A DNA stretch of 64,000 nucleotides from Streptomyces olivaceus (GCF_000721235.1 NZ_JOFH01000029.1:27195-91194); one strand, 5' to 3'; shown: positions 36,115 through 49,179, counted from the stretch's first letter. The notes: generated by a model not told the origin, from the letters alone. Made by a program: numbers and translations.

Positions 36115-39100
36115 TCACCCATGCGTGCGCAGCAGCGTCCGCATGGTCCGCATGGCCACCGACAGGTTGGACAGGTCGAACGCCTCCGACCCCCGGATCT
36201 CCTCCAGCGTCGTCCGCGCCCGCCCGAGAATCGCCGCGTTCCTCTCCTCCCAGGCCTTGAACCGCTGCTCCGGCGTGGCCGACCCGTTGCCCACCGCCAG
36301 CACGTCGGCGGTCAGCGACGCGTGCGCCGCGTACAGGTCCTCGCGGATCGCCGCGCGGGCCATGGACTGCCAGCGGTCCGTGCGCGGCAGATCGCTGATC
36401 CGGTCCATGAGCTGGGTGACGCCGAGCCGGTCGGCGAGGTCGTAGTAGACCTCGGCGACGTCCAGCGGCTCCTTGCCCGTGCGGTCGGCCACCGACACGA
36501 TGTCCAGCGTCGCGAAGGCGGAGGAGAACCCCGCCACCCGCGTGGCCGGCTCGTCCGGGACGCCGGCGGCGGTCAGCTCGTCGTAGATGTGCTGGTACCA
36601 CTCCGCGTCCGCGCCGCGCAGCAGCTTCGGCAGCTGCGACCAGACCTGCTCGACCCGCTCGGCGAAGAAGTCGACCGTCTCGGCCAGCTCCAGCGGCTGC
36701 GGCCGGTTGTTGAGCAGCCACCGCGTGCCGCGCTCGACCAGGCGGCGCGAGTGCAGCCGGATCCGGGTCTGCACGGCGGCGTCGGCCTTGTTGTCCAGGG
36801 CCTCCACCGCGTCCCACACCGGGGAGGAGCGGAAGATCGCCCGGGCCACGGTCTGCGCCCGCACGATCTCCTCCAGCGAGGCGCCGGTCTCCTCGCGCAT
36901 CCGGTGCAGATACGTCGTACCGCCCGTGTTGACCGTGTCGTTGACCAGGACGGTCGTCGTGATCTCGCGGCGCAGCGGGTGGCTGTCGACCTGCTCCAGG
37001 TACTGCTCGCGCAGCGCCTTCGGGAAGTAGGCGTGCAGCAGGCCCTTGAGGTACGGGTCGTCCGGCAGCGAGGTGTGCAGCAGCTCCTCGGCGACCGTGA
37101 TCTTCGTGTACGCCAGCAGCACGGCCGTCTCCGGGCCGGTCAGGCCGTGCCCGGTGCTGAGCCGCTCGCGGATCTGGCGGTCCGTGGGCAGGAACTCCAG
37201 GGCCCGGTTGAGGTGGCCCTCCCTGACCAGGTGGCGCATGAAGCGCTGCTGGGCGTGGAGCATGTCCTTGGACTGGGCGAGCGCGTTGGCGATCGCGGTG
37301 TTCTGCGCGTAGTTGTTGCGCAGGACGAGCGCGCCGACCTCGTCGGTCATTTGGGCGAGCAGCTTGTTGCGCTGCTTGACGGTCATGTCGCCGTCCTTGA
37401 CGAGACCGTTCAGCAGGATCTTGATGTTCACCTCGTGGTCGGAGGTGTCCACGCCCGCGCTGTTGTCGATGGCGTCGGTGTTGATCCGGCCGCCCTGCAG
37501 CGCGAACTCGATCCGGCCCAGCTGGGTCAGGCCCAGGTTGCCGCCCTCGCCGACGACCTGCACCCGCAGGTCCTTGCCGTCGACGCGGATGGCGTCGTTG
37601 GCCTTGTCGCCGACGTCGGCGTTGGACTCGGTGGAGGCCTTGACGTACGTGCCGATCCCGCCGTTCCACAGCAGGTCGACCGGGGAGCTGAGGATCGCCT
37701 TCATCAGCTCGGCCGGCGTCGTCTTGGTGACGCCGGGCTCGATGCCGAGGGCCTCGCGGATCTGCGCGTTGACCGGGATGGACTTGGCCGTGCGCGGGAA
37801 GACGCCGCCGCCCGCCGAGAGCAGTTCGGTGTTGTAGTCCGCCCACGACGAGCGCGGCAGCTCGAACAGCCGGCGGCGCTCGGCGTACGAGGTGGCCGCG
37901 TCCGGCACCGGGTCGATGAAGATGTGCCGGTGGTCGAAGGCGGCGACGAGGCGGATGTGCTCGCTGAGCAGCATGCCGTTGCCGAAGACGTCGCCGGACA
38001 TGTCGCCGACGCCGACGACGGTGAAGTCCTGGCTCTGGGTGTCCACGCCCAGCTCCCGGAAGTGCCGCTTGACGGACTCCCAGGCGCCGCGGGCGGTGAT
38101 GCCCATGCCCTTGTGGTCGTAGCCCGCGCTGCCGCCGGAGGCGAAGGCGTCGCCGAGCCAGAAGTTGTAGGACTCGGCGACCTCGTTGGCGATGTCGGAG
38201 AACTTGGCGGTGCCCTTGTCGGCGGCGACGACGAGGTAGGTGTCGTCCTCGTCGTGCCGGACGACGCCCTCGGGGTGGACGACCTCGCCGGCCACCATGT
38301 TGTCGGTGATGTCGAGCAGCGCCGAGATGAACGTCTTGTAGCTGGCGATGCCCTCGGCCATCCACGCGTCGCGGTCGACGCCCGGGTCGGGCAGCTGCTT
38401 GGCGACGAAGCCGCCCTTGGCGCCGACCGGCACGATGACGGTGTTCTTCACCATCTGCGCCTTGACGAGGCCGAGGATCTCGGTGCGGAAGTCCTCGCGG
38501 CGGTCCGACCAGCGCAGACCGCCGCGCGCGACCTTACCGAAGCGCAGGTGCACGCCTTCGACGCGCGGCGAGTACACCCAGATCTCGAACGCCGGGCGCG
38601 GCGCGGGCAGGTCGGGGATGGCCTGCGGGTCGAACTTCATGGAGACGTAGTCGTGCGGCCTGCCGCCGCTCGCCTCCTGGAAGAAGTTGGTCCGCAGCGT
38701 CGCCTTGATGACGGTGAGGAAGGACCGCAGGATCCGGTCCTCGTCGAGGCTCGCGACCTGGTCGAGGGCGGCGTCGACCTCTTCGAGCAGCGCGTCGACG
38801 ATCTCGTGGCCGGCGCGCTGCCGCTCCGGGGCCATCCGGGCCTCGAACAGGTTGATGAGCAGCCGCGTGGTGTGGACGTTGTTGCGGAGGGTGTCCTCCA
38901 TGTAGTCCTGGCTGAAGGTGGAGCCGGCCTGCCGCAGGTACTTGGCGTAGGCCCGCAGCACCATGGCCTCGCGCCAGTTCAGCCCGGCGCTGAGCACGAG
39001 GGCGTTGAAGCCGTCGTTCTCCGCCTTGCCGGTCCAGGTGGCGGCGAAGGCGTCCTGGACACGCTCGCGGGCGTCGTCGCCGAGGTAGTCGGCGCCGCCG

Positions 39101-41085
39101 GCCGGCGCCTTGGGCATGCGCAGGCCGAAGTCGTAGATCCAGGCCGTGGTGCGGTCCGCGCAGCGCAGCTCGTAGGGCCGCTCGTCGGTGACCTCGACGC
39201 CGAGCCGGCTGAGCACCGGAAGCACGGCCGACAGGGAGACCGAGCCGCCCTTCTGGTAGATCTTGAAACGCCGTTCCTCGGGCGCGGCGCCGACCGGCTC
39301 GTACAGGCTGAGCGCGAAGGTCTGCTCCTCGTCGAGCCGCTCCAGGTGGCCGAGGTCGGCGACCGCGGAGCGCGGGCCGTGGTCGGCCTTGTAGCCCTCG
39401 GGGAAGGCGCCGCCGTAGTGGCGCAGCAGCTCCGCGGCACGCTCCTCGCCGACCTCGGCGGTGAGTGCCTCGGCGAACCCGTCGGCCCAGGAACGGGCGG
39501 CCTCGACGAGGCGGGCCTCGATACGGTCCTTGTCGGCGTCGGACAGCTGCGGCAGCTCGGTGCCCTGCGGGACGCGGACCACGAAGTGCAGCCGGGACAG
39601 GATCGACTCGGTGTTCCACGCGGTGAAGTCGACGTTGGTGCCGCCGAGCTCCTCCTTGAGGATGTCGACGATCCGCAGCCGGACACCGGTGGTGTAGCGG
39701 TCGCGGGGGAGGTAGACGAGGGCCGAGTAGTAGCGCCCGTACTCGTCCTGGCGCAGGTAGAGCCGCAGGCGGCGGCGCTCCTGGAGGTAGAGCACGGAGG
39801 TCACGATCGGTTCGAGTTCCTCGACCGAGGTCTGGAACATGTCGTCGCGCGGGTACGTCTCCAGGATCTGCAGCAGGTCCCGGCCGTCGTGGCTGTTGGG
39901 CGAGAACCCGGCCCGGGCCAGCACCTGTTCCACCTTGCGCCGGATCACCGGCACCCGGCGGACGGACTCGGTGTAGGCGGCGGAGGAGAACAGGCCGAGG
40001 AAGCGCCGCTCGCCGACGACGTTACCGTTCTCGTCGAACTTCTTGACGCCGACGTAGTCCAGGTACGACGGCCGGTGCACGGTGGCCCGGCTGTTCGCCT
40101 TGGTCAGCACCAGGAGCCGGTGCTCGCGGGCCTTGGCCCGGGCGTCGGCGGGGAGCCGCTCGAAGGACGGGCTGACGGGGTGGCTCTCGTCGGCCGCGTG
40201 GTGCGGGTCGGAGCGCAGGACGCCGAGACCGGTGCCGGGGACGGCGGCGAGGGAGTCGTCCTCGCGCAGTTCGTACTCGCGGTAGCCGAGGAAGGTGAAG
40301 TGGTCGTCCGCCAGCCAGCGCAGCAGCTCGCGGGCCTCCTCCAGCTCCCGCGCGGGGAGGTCGTCCGGAGTGGCCTCGGTCCCCAGCTGCTCGGCGATGC
40401 GGACGGCCGCGTCCCGCATCTTGCCCCAGTCCTCGACGGCCTCGCGGGCGTCGTTCAGGACGCGCAGCAGGTCGGCGGTGATCTGCTTCAGGTCGCCGCG
40501 GTCGGTCTCGCGGTCGATCTCGACGTGGATCCAGGACTCGACGTGCGCGTCGTGCGGCAGGTCGGCGGTGGGCGGGCCGGGGAGCACCTCGGCCAGCTTG
40601 CCGGCGACGTCGCGCCGCACCACGATCTGCGGGTGGACGACGACGTGGATGCCGCGGCCCTGACGGGTCAGCTCGTTGGTCACGGAGTCGACGAGGAAGG
40701 GCATGTCGTCGGTGACCACCTCGACGACGGAGTGGCTGCAGGTCCAGCCGTTCTCCTCGACCGTCGGGGTGTGCACGCGGACGTTCGCCGTGCCCTGCGG
40801 GCGGTTCTCGGCCAGCCGGTAGTGCGAGACGGCGGCGCCGAAGACGTCGACCGGGTCGCGGTCGGCCAGGTCCTCCGGGGCGGTGTGCCGGTAGTAGCGG
40901 TGGAGGAACACGGGCAGGGACGCGTAGTCCGGGGCGCCGTCCGCGCCGTCGGGGCCGTCCGGGGTGCCCGGAGAGCCCTCGCCCGTCGTCCCAGTCGGTA
41001 GGTGCCCCCCGACCGGGCTGTTCTCAGCTACCCGCGCAGCCCTTTCGAGCAGCTCGGCCTTTGCTTCGTCCAGCTTGGTCTGCAT
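36115..41085 (-). CDS. gdhB: Large NAD-specific glutamate dehydrogenase
   Basis: The about 180-kDa class of NAD-dependent glutamate dehydrogenase (1656 residues), which deaminates glutamate to 2-oxoglutarate. Long N-terminal ACT-like regulatory region (about 1-700), then the catalytic core: KTFISALLD, PVGAKGGFVAKQLPD with the substrate lysine, VGVGDMSGDVFGNGML of the NAD-binding domain, and TKTTPAELMKAIL. A helical C-terminal half follows. ATG 41085 chosen with AGAGGACA upstream and because MQTKLDEAKAELLERAA starts the conserved region; the open frame continues 23 codons further upstream. Stands alone, convergent with the wall-polymer operon. Confidence 0.95.
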   Translation of the reverse strand: MQTKLDEAKAELLERAARVAENSPVGGHLPTGTTGEGSPGTPDGPDGADGAPDYASLPVFLHRYYRHTAPEDLADRDPVDVFGAAVSHYRLAENRPQGTANVRVHTPTVEENGWTCSHSVVEVVTDDMPFLVDSVTNELTRQGRGIHVVVHPQIVVRRDVAGKLAEVLPGPPTADLPHDAHVESWIHVEIDRETDRGDLKQITADLLRVLNDAREAVEDWGKMRDAAVRIAEQLGTEATPDDLPARELEEARELLRWLADDHFTFLGYREYELREDDSLAAVPGTGLGVLRSDPHHAADESHPVSPSFERLPADARAKAREHRLLVLTKANSRATVHRPSYLDYVGVKKFDENGNVVGERRFLGLFSSAAYTESVRRVPVIRRKVEQVLARAGFSPNSHDGRDLLQILETYPRDDMFQTSVEELEPIVTSVLYLQERRRLRLYLRQDEYGRYYSALVYLPRDRYTTGVRLRIVDILKEELGGTNVDFTAWNTESILSRLHFVVRVPQGTELPQLSDADKDRIEARLVEAARSWADGFAEALTAEVGEERAAELLRHYGGAFPEGYKADHGPRSAVADLGHLERLDEEQTFALSLYEPVGAAPEERRFKIYQKGGSVSLSAVLPVLSRLGVEVTDERPYELRCADRTTAWIYDFGLRMPKAPAGGADYLGDDARERVQDAFAATWTGKAENDGFNALVLSAGLNWREAMVLRAYAKYLRQAGSTFSQDYMEDTLRNNVHTTRLLINLFEARMAPERQRAGHEIVDALLEEVDAALDQVASLDEDRILRSFLTVIKATLRTNFFQEASGGRPHDYVSMKFDPQAIPDLPAPRPAFEIWVYSPRVEGVHLRFGKVARGGLRWSDRREDFRTEILGLVKAQMVKNTVIVPVGAKGGFVAKQLPDPGVDRDAWMAEGIASYKTFISALLDITDNMVAGEVVHPEGVVRHDEDDTYLVVAADKGTAKFSDIANEVAESYNFWLGDAFASGGSAGYDHKGMGITARGAWESVKRHFRELGVDTQSQDFTVVGVGDMSGDVFGNGMLLSEHIRLVAAFDHRHIFIDPVPDAATSYAERRRLFELPRSSWADYNTELLSAGGGVFPRTAKSIPVNAQIREALGIEPGVTKTTPAELMKAILSSPVDLLWNGGIGTYVKASTESNADVGDKANDAIRVDGKDLRVQVVGEGGNLGLTQLGRIEFALQGGRINTDAIDNSAGVDTSDHEVNIKILLNGLVKDGDMTVKQRNKLLAQMTDEVGALVLRNNYAQNTAIANALAQSKDMLHAQQRFMRHLVREGHLNRALEFLPTDRQIRERLSTGHGLTGPETAVLLAYTKITVAEELLHTSLPDDPYLKGLLHAYFPKALREQYLEQVDSHPLRREITTTVLVNDTVNTGGTTYLHRMREETGASLEEIVRAQTVARAIFRSSPVWDAVEALDNKADAAVQTRIRLHSRRLVERGTRWLLNNRPQPLELAETVDFFAERVEQVWSQLPKLLRGADAEWYQHIYDELTAAGVPDEPATRVAGFSSAFATLDIVSVADRTGKEPLDVAEVYYDLADRLGVTQLMDRISDLPRTDRWQSMARAAIREDLYAAHASLTADVLAVGNGSATPEQRFKAWEERNAAILGRARTTLEEIRGSEAFDLSNLSVAMRTMRTLLRTHG

Positions 41086-41547
41086 TGTCCTCTGACTCCT
41101 GTCGCGCGCCGTTGCGTGACGTAGAAGGAAGTACGGTCTCCTGCCTTCCGGCACGACGTCGGGACCGGGGGTGTCCGGCCCTCTCCGACGCTATGCCGCA
41201 AGACGAGAGGAGCGGGGGCATATCAGCCAATGTCGCCGCACCGACCGGGTGTGACTTCGCTCTCGCCGTCACCGTCCGGGGGATGCGAGGCGCCGTACCG
41301 GGGGTCTCTTCCGCCCGGTCCCGCCCGCGAAGACCAGCGACCGCCACCCGGACACGGATGTCGTCCGTGCGCACCGGGCGCGGGGCGGAGGCACCAGTGC
41401 CCCCGCGAACTATCGCGCTGATCACGCGACAAGGCTATCCCCCTCCCCGGCCCGTCCGTCACGAGCCGCTTCTGTACAAAACCCGGCCCCCGACTTGGCC
41501 GTTCCGCACAGCTGCGGGCAGTGGCGTCCCTCACCGGAACCACCGCG
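41086..41547. other. Intergenic region upstream of gdhB
   Basis: A 462-bp gap between the HAD gene stop and gdhB, both read leftwards. It should contain the gdhB promoter, but no clear -35/-10 pair was found. A short match to the start of the dispersed repeat (CTGCGGGCAGT, 41511-41521) lies near the HAD stop. No coding sequence is convincing. Confidence 0.4.
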
Positions 41548-42228
41548 CTACGACTTCACGCCCACCAACCGCTCGGCCACCCCCACCGCCTCCCCCAACG
41601 TGTCCACCACCGGCACCCCCACGTCCTCCAGACTGGCCCGACTGTGCGACCCGCCGGTGTAGAGCACCGCCCCCGCCCCCACACCCCGCGCCGCCACCGC
41701 GTCGTCCGCCGCGTCCCCGATCACGACGGTCCGGCCCGGCTCCACCCCCGCCTCCGCCAGCTCCGCGAGATGCCGCACCATGTGCTCCGCCTTGCTGCCC
41801 CCGGACGGCCCCGTCCGCCCGTCGACGCGTATGAAGTGCGTTTCGATCCCGAACGCGCGCACCAGCGGGACCAGCTCCTCGTGGCCGTACATGCTGAGGA
41901 TCGACTGGCTCCGCCCCGCCGACCGCCAGCCCGCGAGCAGCTCGGCCACGCCGTCGGCCAGCCCGCACCGCCCCATCTGCGCGCTGTAGTGGCGCTGGAA
42001 GGTCGCGTCCATGACCTGCCACTCGGCGTCCGTCGGCAGCCGGCCCATCAGCCGCTCGTAGAACTTCGGCACCGGTACGCAGTACAGCGCCCGGTACTGC
42101 TCCAGCGTGATCGGCGTCAGCCCCAGCTCGGCGAAGGCCGCGTTCGTCGCCCCGATGATCGCGTCGTTGTCGTGGAACAGCGTGCCGTTCCAGTCCCAGA
42201 CGATGTGCGCCCCTGTCTGCATCCCCAT
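41548..42228 (-). CDS. HAD-superfamily hydrolase
   Basis: Phosphatase-like HAD protein, 226 residues. Motif I is VWDWNGTLF (nucleophile Asp followed by Trp-Asn), Lys in GGSKAEHM, and motif IV VVIGDAADD; a cap domain lies between about residues 25 and 100. Starts at ATG 42228 (MGMQTGAH); a second ATG two codons on and a GTG at 42252 are alternatives. Phosphoglycolate-phosphatase-like; substrate unknown. Confidence 0.88.
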   Translation of the reverse strand: MGMQTGAHIVWDWNGTLFHDNDAIIGATNAAFAELGLTPITLEQYRALYCVPVPKFYERLMGRLPTDAEWQVMDATFQRHYSAQMGRCGLADGVAELLAGWRSAGRSQSILSMYGHEELVPLVRAFGIETHFIRVDGRTGPSGGSKAEHMVRHLAELAEAGVEPGRTVVIGDAADDAVAARGVGAGAVLYTGGSHSRASLEDVGVPVVDTLGEAVGVAERLVGVKS

Positions 42229-42286
42229 GCCCGAAAACGTACCCGCAGCCACTGACAGTCAGGGCACCGCCGGCGCCGACGACCCG

Positions 42287-42805
42287 TCAGCGCCGCGCAC
42301 CCACCAGGTTCGGGATCTCCTGCGTGGCGTACCACAGCAGTTCGTGGTCCTCTGCCCCGCCCACCGTGAACTGCGCGTCGTCGTCCCCGCCGTCCGCCGC
42401 GGCGAGGGCGCCGGCCGCGGCGGTCACGTCGGTCTCCGCTTCGGCGGCGTCGACGTGCACCGCGGCCGCCTTGGCCAGCGGCAGCGGCCCGGCCACCCGC
42501 ACCTCGCCCAGCGCCTGCGGATCGAGCCCCCGGTCCGGATCGACCGAGGCCGCGCCGTCGGACACGTCGGCGGCGACCACGACCCGGCGGCGCTCCGCAC
42601 CGGCGTCGGCCGCCAGCAGCCGCAGCGAGGCCAGCGCGGCGCGGTTCAGGGCGGCGTACTCCAGCTCCTCGATGTCGTCCGACAGGTACCACTCGCGCAG
42701 CGCCGGTGTGACGGCGTAGGCGGTCAGCGGTCCGGGCGCCCCCAGCTCTCCCGTCCGGTGCGCCTCGGCGAGGGCGGACAGGGTGAGGGGGACGTAGACG
42801 CGCAT
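42287..42805 (-). CDS. DUF6912-like conserved actinobacterial protein
   Basis: A 172-residue soluble protein beginning MRVYVPLTLSALAEAHRTGEL, with a conserved YAALNRAALASLRLL segment and C-terminal LLWYATQEIPNLV. I recall it as a conserved family in Actinobacteria without known function. ATG start. Lies 58 bp upstream of the HAD gene on the same strand, possibly co-transcribed. Confidence 0.75.
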   Translation of the reverse strand: MRVYVPLTLSALAEAHRTGELGAPGPLTAYAVTPALREWYLSDDIEELEYAALNRAALASLRLLAADAGAERRRVVVAADVSDGAASVDPDRGLDPQALGEVRVAGPLPLAKAAAVHVDAAEAETDVTAAAGALAAADGGDDDAQFTVGGAEDHELLWYATQEIPNLVGARR

Positions 42806-43128
42806 GGGACCGCCGCTTCCGTGGTCGGGGACACCGCCGGGGTGCTCGGAGGCCGGCGGGAGGACCTTCAGGATACGTGCGGGTGTCCCCTTTCGAGTTC
42901 CCGGCACAGGGCCGGAGGCGTCCACCCCCGGCCCGGGATTCACCCGCCGCTCCCGCGCCGCCCCGGGCCGCCGACCGCCCCGGCCACCCTGATAGGTGAA
43001 TTCTCCTGCCCCCTCACCCCGGCCGCGCCGCTCCTTGCCGTGCCGGGCCTTCACCCCGTACAAGGTCCTCGACCGCAAGTTACTGCCCGGTATTGCCAGT
43101 CCGGGCCGCCGCCGAAACGGGGATCTTC
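42806..43128. other. Divergent intergenic region, DUF6912-like / Rv3235-family
   Basis: A 323-bp gap with no supported gene. It should hold promoters for both flanking genes; no clear promoter or operator motif was recognised. Confidence 0.35.
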
Positions 43129-43890
43129 ATGTACAAGGTCATGACCAGGGCCGCCAGTCGCCCCCTGCCCCTCGCGTACGCCCCCGCGGGCCCCGCGTCC
43201 CGCGCTCCCGGCGCCGCACCTCCGCGCCGCCCCGGCGGCGTCGTACGGACCGCGGCGCCCGGCGGCCGCCCGCCGGGCGCTCCGGGCAGGTCCCCGCGCG
43301 CCCGGACGCGGCCTGCCGACACCCGGCCGGCCACGGCCGGACCGGGCCGGCGGACCACCGGCGCACCCCGCGCGAGCGCGCCCGCGACGGACCTCGCCGC
43401 CGCGGAGGCACGGCAGGCCGCCCAGGACGCCCCGGGCACGCGCCTGAGGGCCTCTGACGCACGGCCGGCCCGTCCGGAGGGGCCGCCGACCGCAACGGCC
43501 CCGGCAGCGCCTCTCGTCCCCGCCCAGACACCTCGCCGCCCGGTTCCCCAGCTGAGCCCCACCGACCGGTTCGCCGAACTCCTCCTCCACGTGCTCAGCG
43601 GCCGGCGCCCCGTCCACTCGATGCTCCGCCACACCGTCGGCCGGGCCTACGACGACCTGGCCCACCTCGCCGAACGCGGCCCCCTGCGTACGCGCGGCGC
43701 CTCCCCCGTCGTCCGCGACATCGGCTGGTTCGAGCCGCGCGAGGGCGCGCTGGAGGTCTTCGCCCGCATCGGCGCGGGCGACCAGCTGCGCGCCATGGCC
43801 TTCCGCCTGGAGCAGGGCCGCGACCTGCGCTGGCGCTGCACGGCGGTCGAACTGGGCGGCCCGCGCAGCCCCCGCGCGGACGACGACTGA
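43129..43890 (+). CDS. Rv3235-family protein
   Basis: A 253-residue protein. Residues 1-140 are Ala/Pro/Arg-rich and probably disordered; the last about 110 residues are the conserved domain (LSPTDRFAELLLHVLSGRRPVHSMLRHT ... VRDIGWFEPREGALEVFARIG, RWRCTAVELG). A gene of this family also lies near secA in mycobacteria, which suggests a link to secretion, but no function is known to me. ATG 43129 chosen; ATG 43141 is also possible. Convergent with secA. Confidence 0.8.
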   Translation: MYKVMTRAASRPLPLAYAPAGPASRAPGAAPPRRPGGVVRTAAPGGRPPGAPGRSPRARTRPADTRPATAGPGRRTTGAPRASAPATDLAAAEARQAAQDAPGTRLRASDARPARPEGPPTATAPAAPLVPAQTPRRPVPQLSPTDRFAELLLHVLSGRRPVHSMLRHTVGRAYDDLAHLAERGPLRTRGASPVVRDIGWFEPREGALEVFARIGAGDQLRAMAFRLEQGRDLRWRCTAVELGGPRSPRADDD

Positions 43891-43953
43891 CCGTCCCCGG
43901 CCCGCCGCTCACCCCCCGTTCCGCCGGGGCCGCCGGGGCCGTCGAGCAGGCCG

Positions 43954-43986
43954 AAGGGCCGGCCACCCGCAGGTGAACCGGCCCTT
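43954..43986. terminator. Bidirectional hairpin terminator before secA 3' end
   Basis: Perfect 9-bp stem AAGGGCCGG / CCGGCCCTT, with an inner CACC-CGCA-GGTG stem in the loop, between the convergent Rv3235-family and secA genes. Confidence 0.75.
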
Positions 43987-44023
43987 GCCCCACTCCGACG
44001 CGGTGCCCGCGGGCACCGCACCG

Positions 44024-46867
<2,844 letters not shown>

Positions 46868-47156
46868 GGGGGTTTGTCTCCTTGCCGGTCGGGCCTGGGA
46901 CGGTCGGTTTCCTGTCACGGACTGAGCAACGGCCATCGTATGCGAGGACCCCACCGCCCCGGGAGGCCTGCCGCGACGGGGACCGTCCGCTCTGCGTCCA
47001 GCCTTGCATCCGGTCCCCGGTCCGCTGTCACCCGGTTCAACGTCCGGGCCCCGTGGATGGTGCCGCACCCCCCGGCGAATTGCACTAAAGGTGACCACCT
47101 GTTCACGCAGGGCAAAAAGTTGGCGTCCGCCGCGGGCCGCCGCGCAGAATCGGCCG

Positions 47157-47723
47157 ATGGAACCCGTCACGCTGACCACCGACCGCCTCGTCCTGCGCAC
47201 GGTCGGCCCCCAGGACACCGAGGCCGTGTACGCCGCCGCGCAGGATCCCGACATCCAGCGCTGGACGACGATCCCCTCGCCCTACCTCCTGGAGCACGCG
47301 CGGAACTTCGCCGAGCAGGCGGTCCCCGACGGCTGGGCGAACGACTCGATGTTCACCTTCGGCCTCTTCCTGCCCGACGGGGACCTGGCGGGCATGCTCG
47401 GCGTCACCATGATCTCCCTGGGCGTCGGCGAGATCGGGTTCTGGGGCACCAAGGAGCACCGCGGCCACGGCTACGTCACCGAGGCCGCGGTCGCCGTCTC
47501 CCGCTGGGCGTTCACCGAGCGGGCCGTCGACCGCCTGGAGTGGCGCGCGGAGGTCGGGAACACGGCCTCCCGCGCGGTGGCCCGGCGGGCGGGCTACACC
47601 ATGGAGGGCACGTTGCGCTCCGCGATCAACAACAACGGCGTACGCCGCGACTGCTGGATCGCCTCCCTCCTCCCCTCGGACCTCACCCTCCCGTCCACGT
47701 CCCCGTACCTGCCGGCCCCGTAA
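47157..47723 (+). CDS. GNAT acetyltransferase (RimJ/RimL type)
   Basis: A 188-residue acetyltransferase_3-type enzyme: [19 protein letters not shown] at the start, acetyl-CoA motif [24 protein letters not shown], then [28 protein letters not shown]. RimJ/L-type enzymes acetylate N-termini of ribosomal proteins or small molecules; the substrate here is unknown. ATG start. Divergent from secA over 289 bp, which should hold both promoters. Confidence 0.9.
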   Translation: MEPVTLTTDRLVLRTVGPQDTEAVYAAAQDPDIQRWTTIPSPYLLEHARNFAEQAVPDGWANDSMFTFGLFLPDGDLAGMLGVTMISLGVGEIGFWGTKEHRGHGYVTEAAVAVSRWAFTERAVDRLEWRAEVGNTASRAVARRAGYTMEGTLRSAINNNGVRRDCWIASLLPSDLTLPSTSPYLPAP

Positions 47724-47737
47724 CACGCCCCCCGCCG

Positions 47738-47812
47738 CCGCGGGCAGTCATGCCGAACCGCTACTGCGGGCAGTGCGTGCCGCGCCGCTGCGGGCAGTCG
47801 TGCCGCTGGGGC
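47738..47812. repeat. Short tandem array preceding dispersed repeat copy B
   Basis: Three imperfect units of about 24-25 bp, each containing GCGGGCAGT followed by a (T)GCCG, near 47740, 47764 and 47788; the third is the start of repeat copy B. Confidence 0.6.
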
Positions 47813-47891
47813 GGCACGGGTGGGCGCAGCGGCACCCCGCCCGCGCCGGGCCTCGCGACCCACCCCCGGCCCACAGGCACGCCGGGTGCCA
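47788..47891. repeat. Dispersed intergenic repeat, copy B
   Basis: First 54 bp identical to copy A at 35924, the next 50 similar, ending with GCACGCCGGG(T/C)GCCA in both. Lies between the acetyltransferase gene and the YcaQ-type gene. Confidence 0.85.
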
Positions 47892-47986
47892 CGTACAGAG
47901 ACGTACAGGGACGTACAGCCACCTCCCCGCACCCACCTCCCCGCACCCACCCCCACTGTCAGACCCACCCCCTATCGTGCGGACGT

Positions 47987-49162
47987 ATGACGACCCTCCC
48001 GCCCCCCGCCACGGAACTGTCCGCAGACGAGGCCCGCCGCCTGGCCCTCCGCGCACAGGGCTTCCTCGGCGCCCCCGACCGCCGCGCCGGCGTCCGCGGC
48101 GTCCTCCGTCACCTGGGCGCGGTGCAACTCGACACCATCTCGGTCCTGGCCCGCTCCCACGAGCTCATCCCGTACGCCCGCCTGGGCGCCGTCGGCCGCA
48201 GGACGGTCGAGGACGCCTACTGGAAGGACACCCACGCCTTCGAGTACTGGTCGCACGCCGCCTGCATCCTCCCCATCGAGGAGTGGCCCCACTTCGCCTT
48301 CCGCCGCCGCGCCTACCGCAACCGCCCGCACTGGAACCACCACCTCCCCGACGGCGACTACGACCGCGTCGTCAAGCAGCTCCGCGCCGAGGGCCCGCTC
48401 ACCGCCACGGACCTGGGCGGCGCGAAGCGGACCAGCGAGTGGTGGGACTGGTCGGGCACCAAGGTCGCCGTCGAGCGCGCGCTCATGTACGGCGAGGTGG
48501 TGTGCGTCGAGCGCCGCGGCTGGAAGCGGGTGTACGACCTGGCCGAACGCGCCGTCCCGGCCGCGCTGCTGCACGACGACCTGGACGACACCGAGTGCCT
48601 GCGCCGCCTGGTCCGGCTGGCCGGCCAGTCACTGGGCGTCGGCACGCGCGCGGACATCGCGGACTACCACCGGCTCAAGGCCGAGCAGGTCGACGCCGTG
48701 ATCGCCGATTCGGGTCTGGTGCCGGTCACCGTGCAGGGCTGGGGCCGTCCGGCCTGGGCCGACCCCGCGGCCCTGGAGACGACCCCGCGCGGCCGCCACC
48801 GCACCACGCTGCTCTCCCCGTTCGACTCCCTCGTCTGGGAGCGTGCGCGCACGGAGCGGATCTTCGGCTTCACCCACCGCCTGGAGGCGTATGTGCCCAA
48901 GCAGAAGCGGGTGCACGGCTACTTTGCGATGCCGGTGCTGGCGGGCGGACGGCTCGTCGGCCGGGTGGACCCGGCGCGTGAGGGCCGCACGCTCGTCGCC
49001 AGGCAGGTGACGCTGGACGGCCCCAAGGCCGCTCCCGCGGTGGCGCAGGCCCTGGTCGAGGCGGCGAGCTGGGTGGACTGCACGGATGTGCGCGTGGAGC
49101 GTGTCGACGCCCCGGACCTGCGCCGGCCCCTCACCGCGGAGCTGACCCGCCTGCTCGCCTGA
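47987..49162 (+). CDS. Winged-helix (YcaQ/HTH_42 family) DNA glycosylase-like protein
   Basis: A 391-residue member of the winged-helix DNA-binding family that includes bacterial YcaQ/AlkX interstrand-crosslink glycosylases. Landmarks: RLALRAQGFLG, LGAVQLDTISVLARSHELIPYARLG, FEYWSHAACILPIEEWP, LLSPFDSLVWERARTERIFGF and YVPKQKRVHGYFAMPVL. It probably recognises or repairs damaged DNA; direct evidence is lacking here. ATG start. Convergent with the response regulator, 17 bp apart. Confidence 0.85.
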   Translation: MTTLPPPATELSADEARRLALRAQGFLGAPDRRAGVRGVLRHLGAVQLDTISVLARSHELIPYARLGAVGRRTVEDAYWKDTHAFEYWSHAACILPIEEWPHFAFRRRAYRNRPHWNHHLPDGDYDRVVKQLRAEGPLTATDLGGAKRTSEWWDWSGTKVAVERALMYGEVVCVERRGWKRVYDLAERAVPAALLHDDLDDTECLRRLVRLAGQSLGVGTRADIADYHRLKAEQVDAVIADSGLVPVTVQGWGRPAWADPAALETTPRGRHRTTLLSPFDSLVWERARTERIFGFTHRLEAYVPKQKRVHGYFAMPVLAGGRLVGRVDPAREGRTLVARQVTLDGPKAAPAVAQALVEAASWVDCTDVRVERVDAPDLRRPLTAELTRLLA

Positions 49163-49179
49163 CCCGCTCTCCGGCCGGC

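Noticed and set aside
35083..41001. A 1972-residue plus-strand open frame
   Set aside because: Antisense to gdhB, whose catalytic motifs are clear on the minus strand.
41511..41521. Possible third copy of the dispersed repeat
   Set aside because: Only about 11 bp match; chance is likely in such GC-rich DNA.
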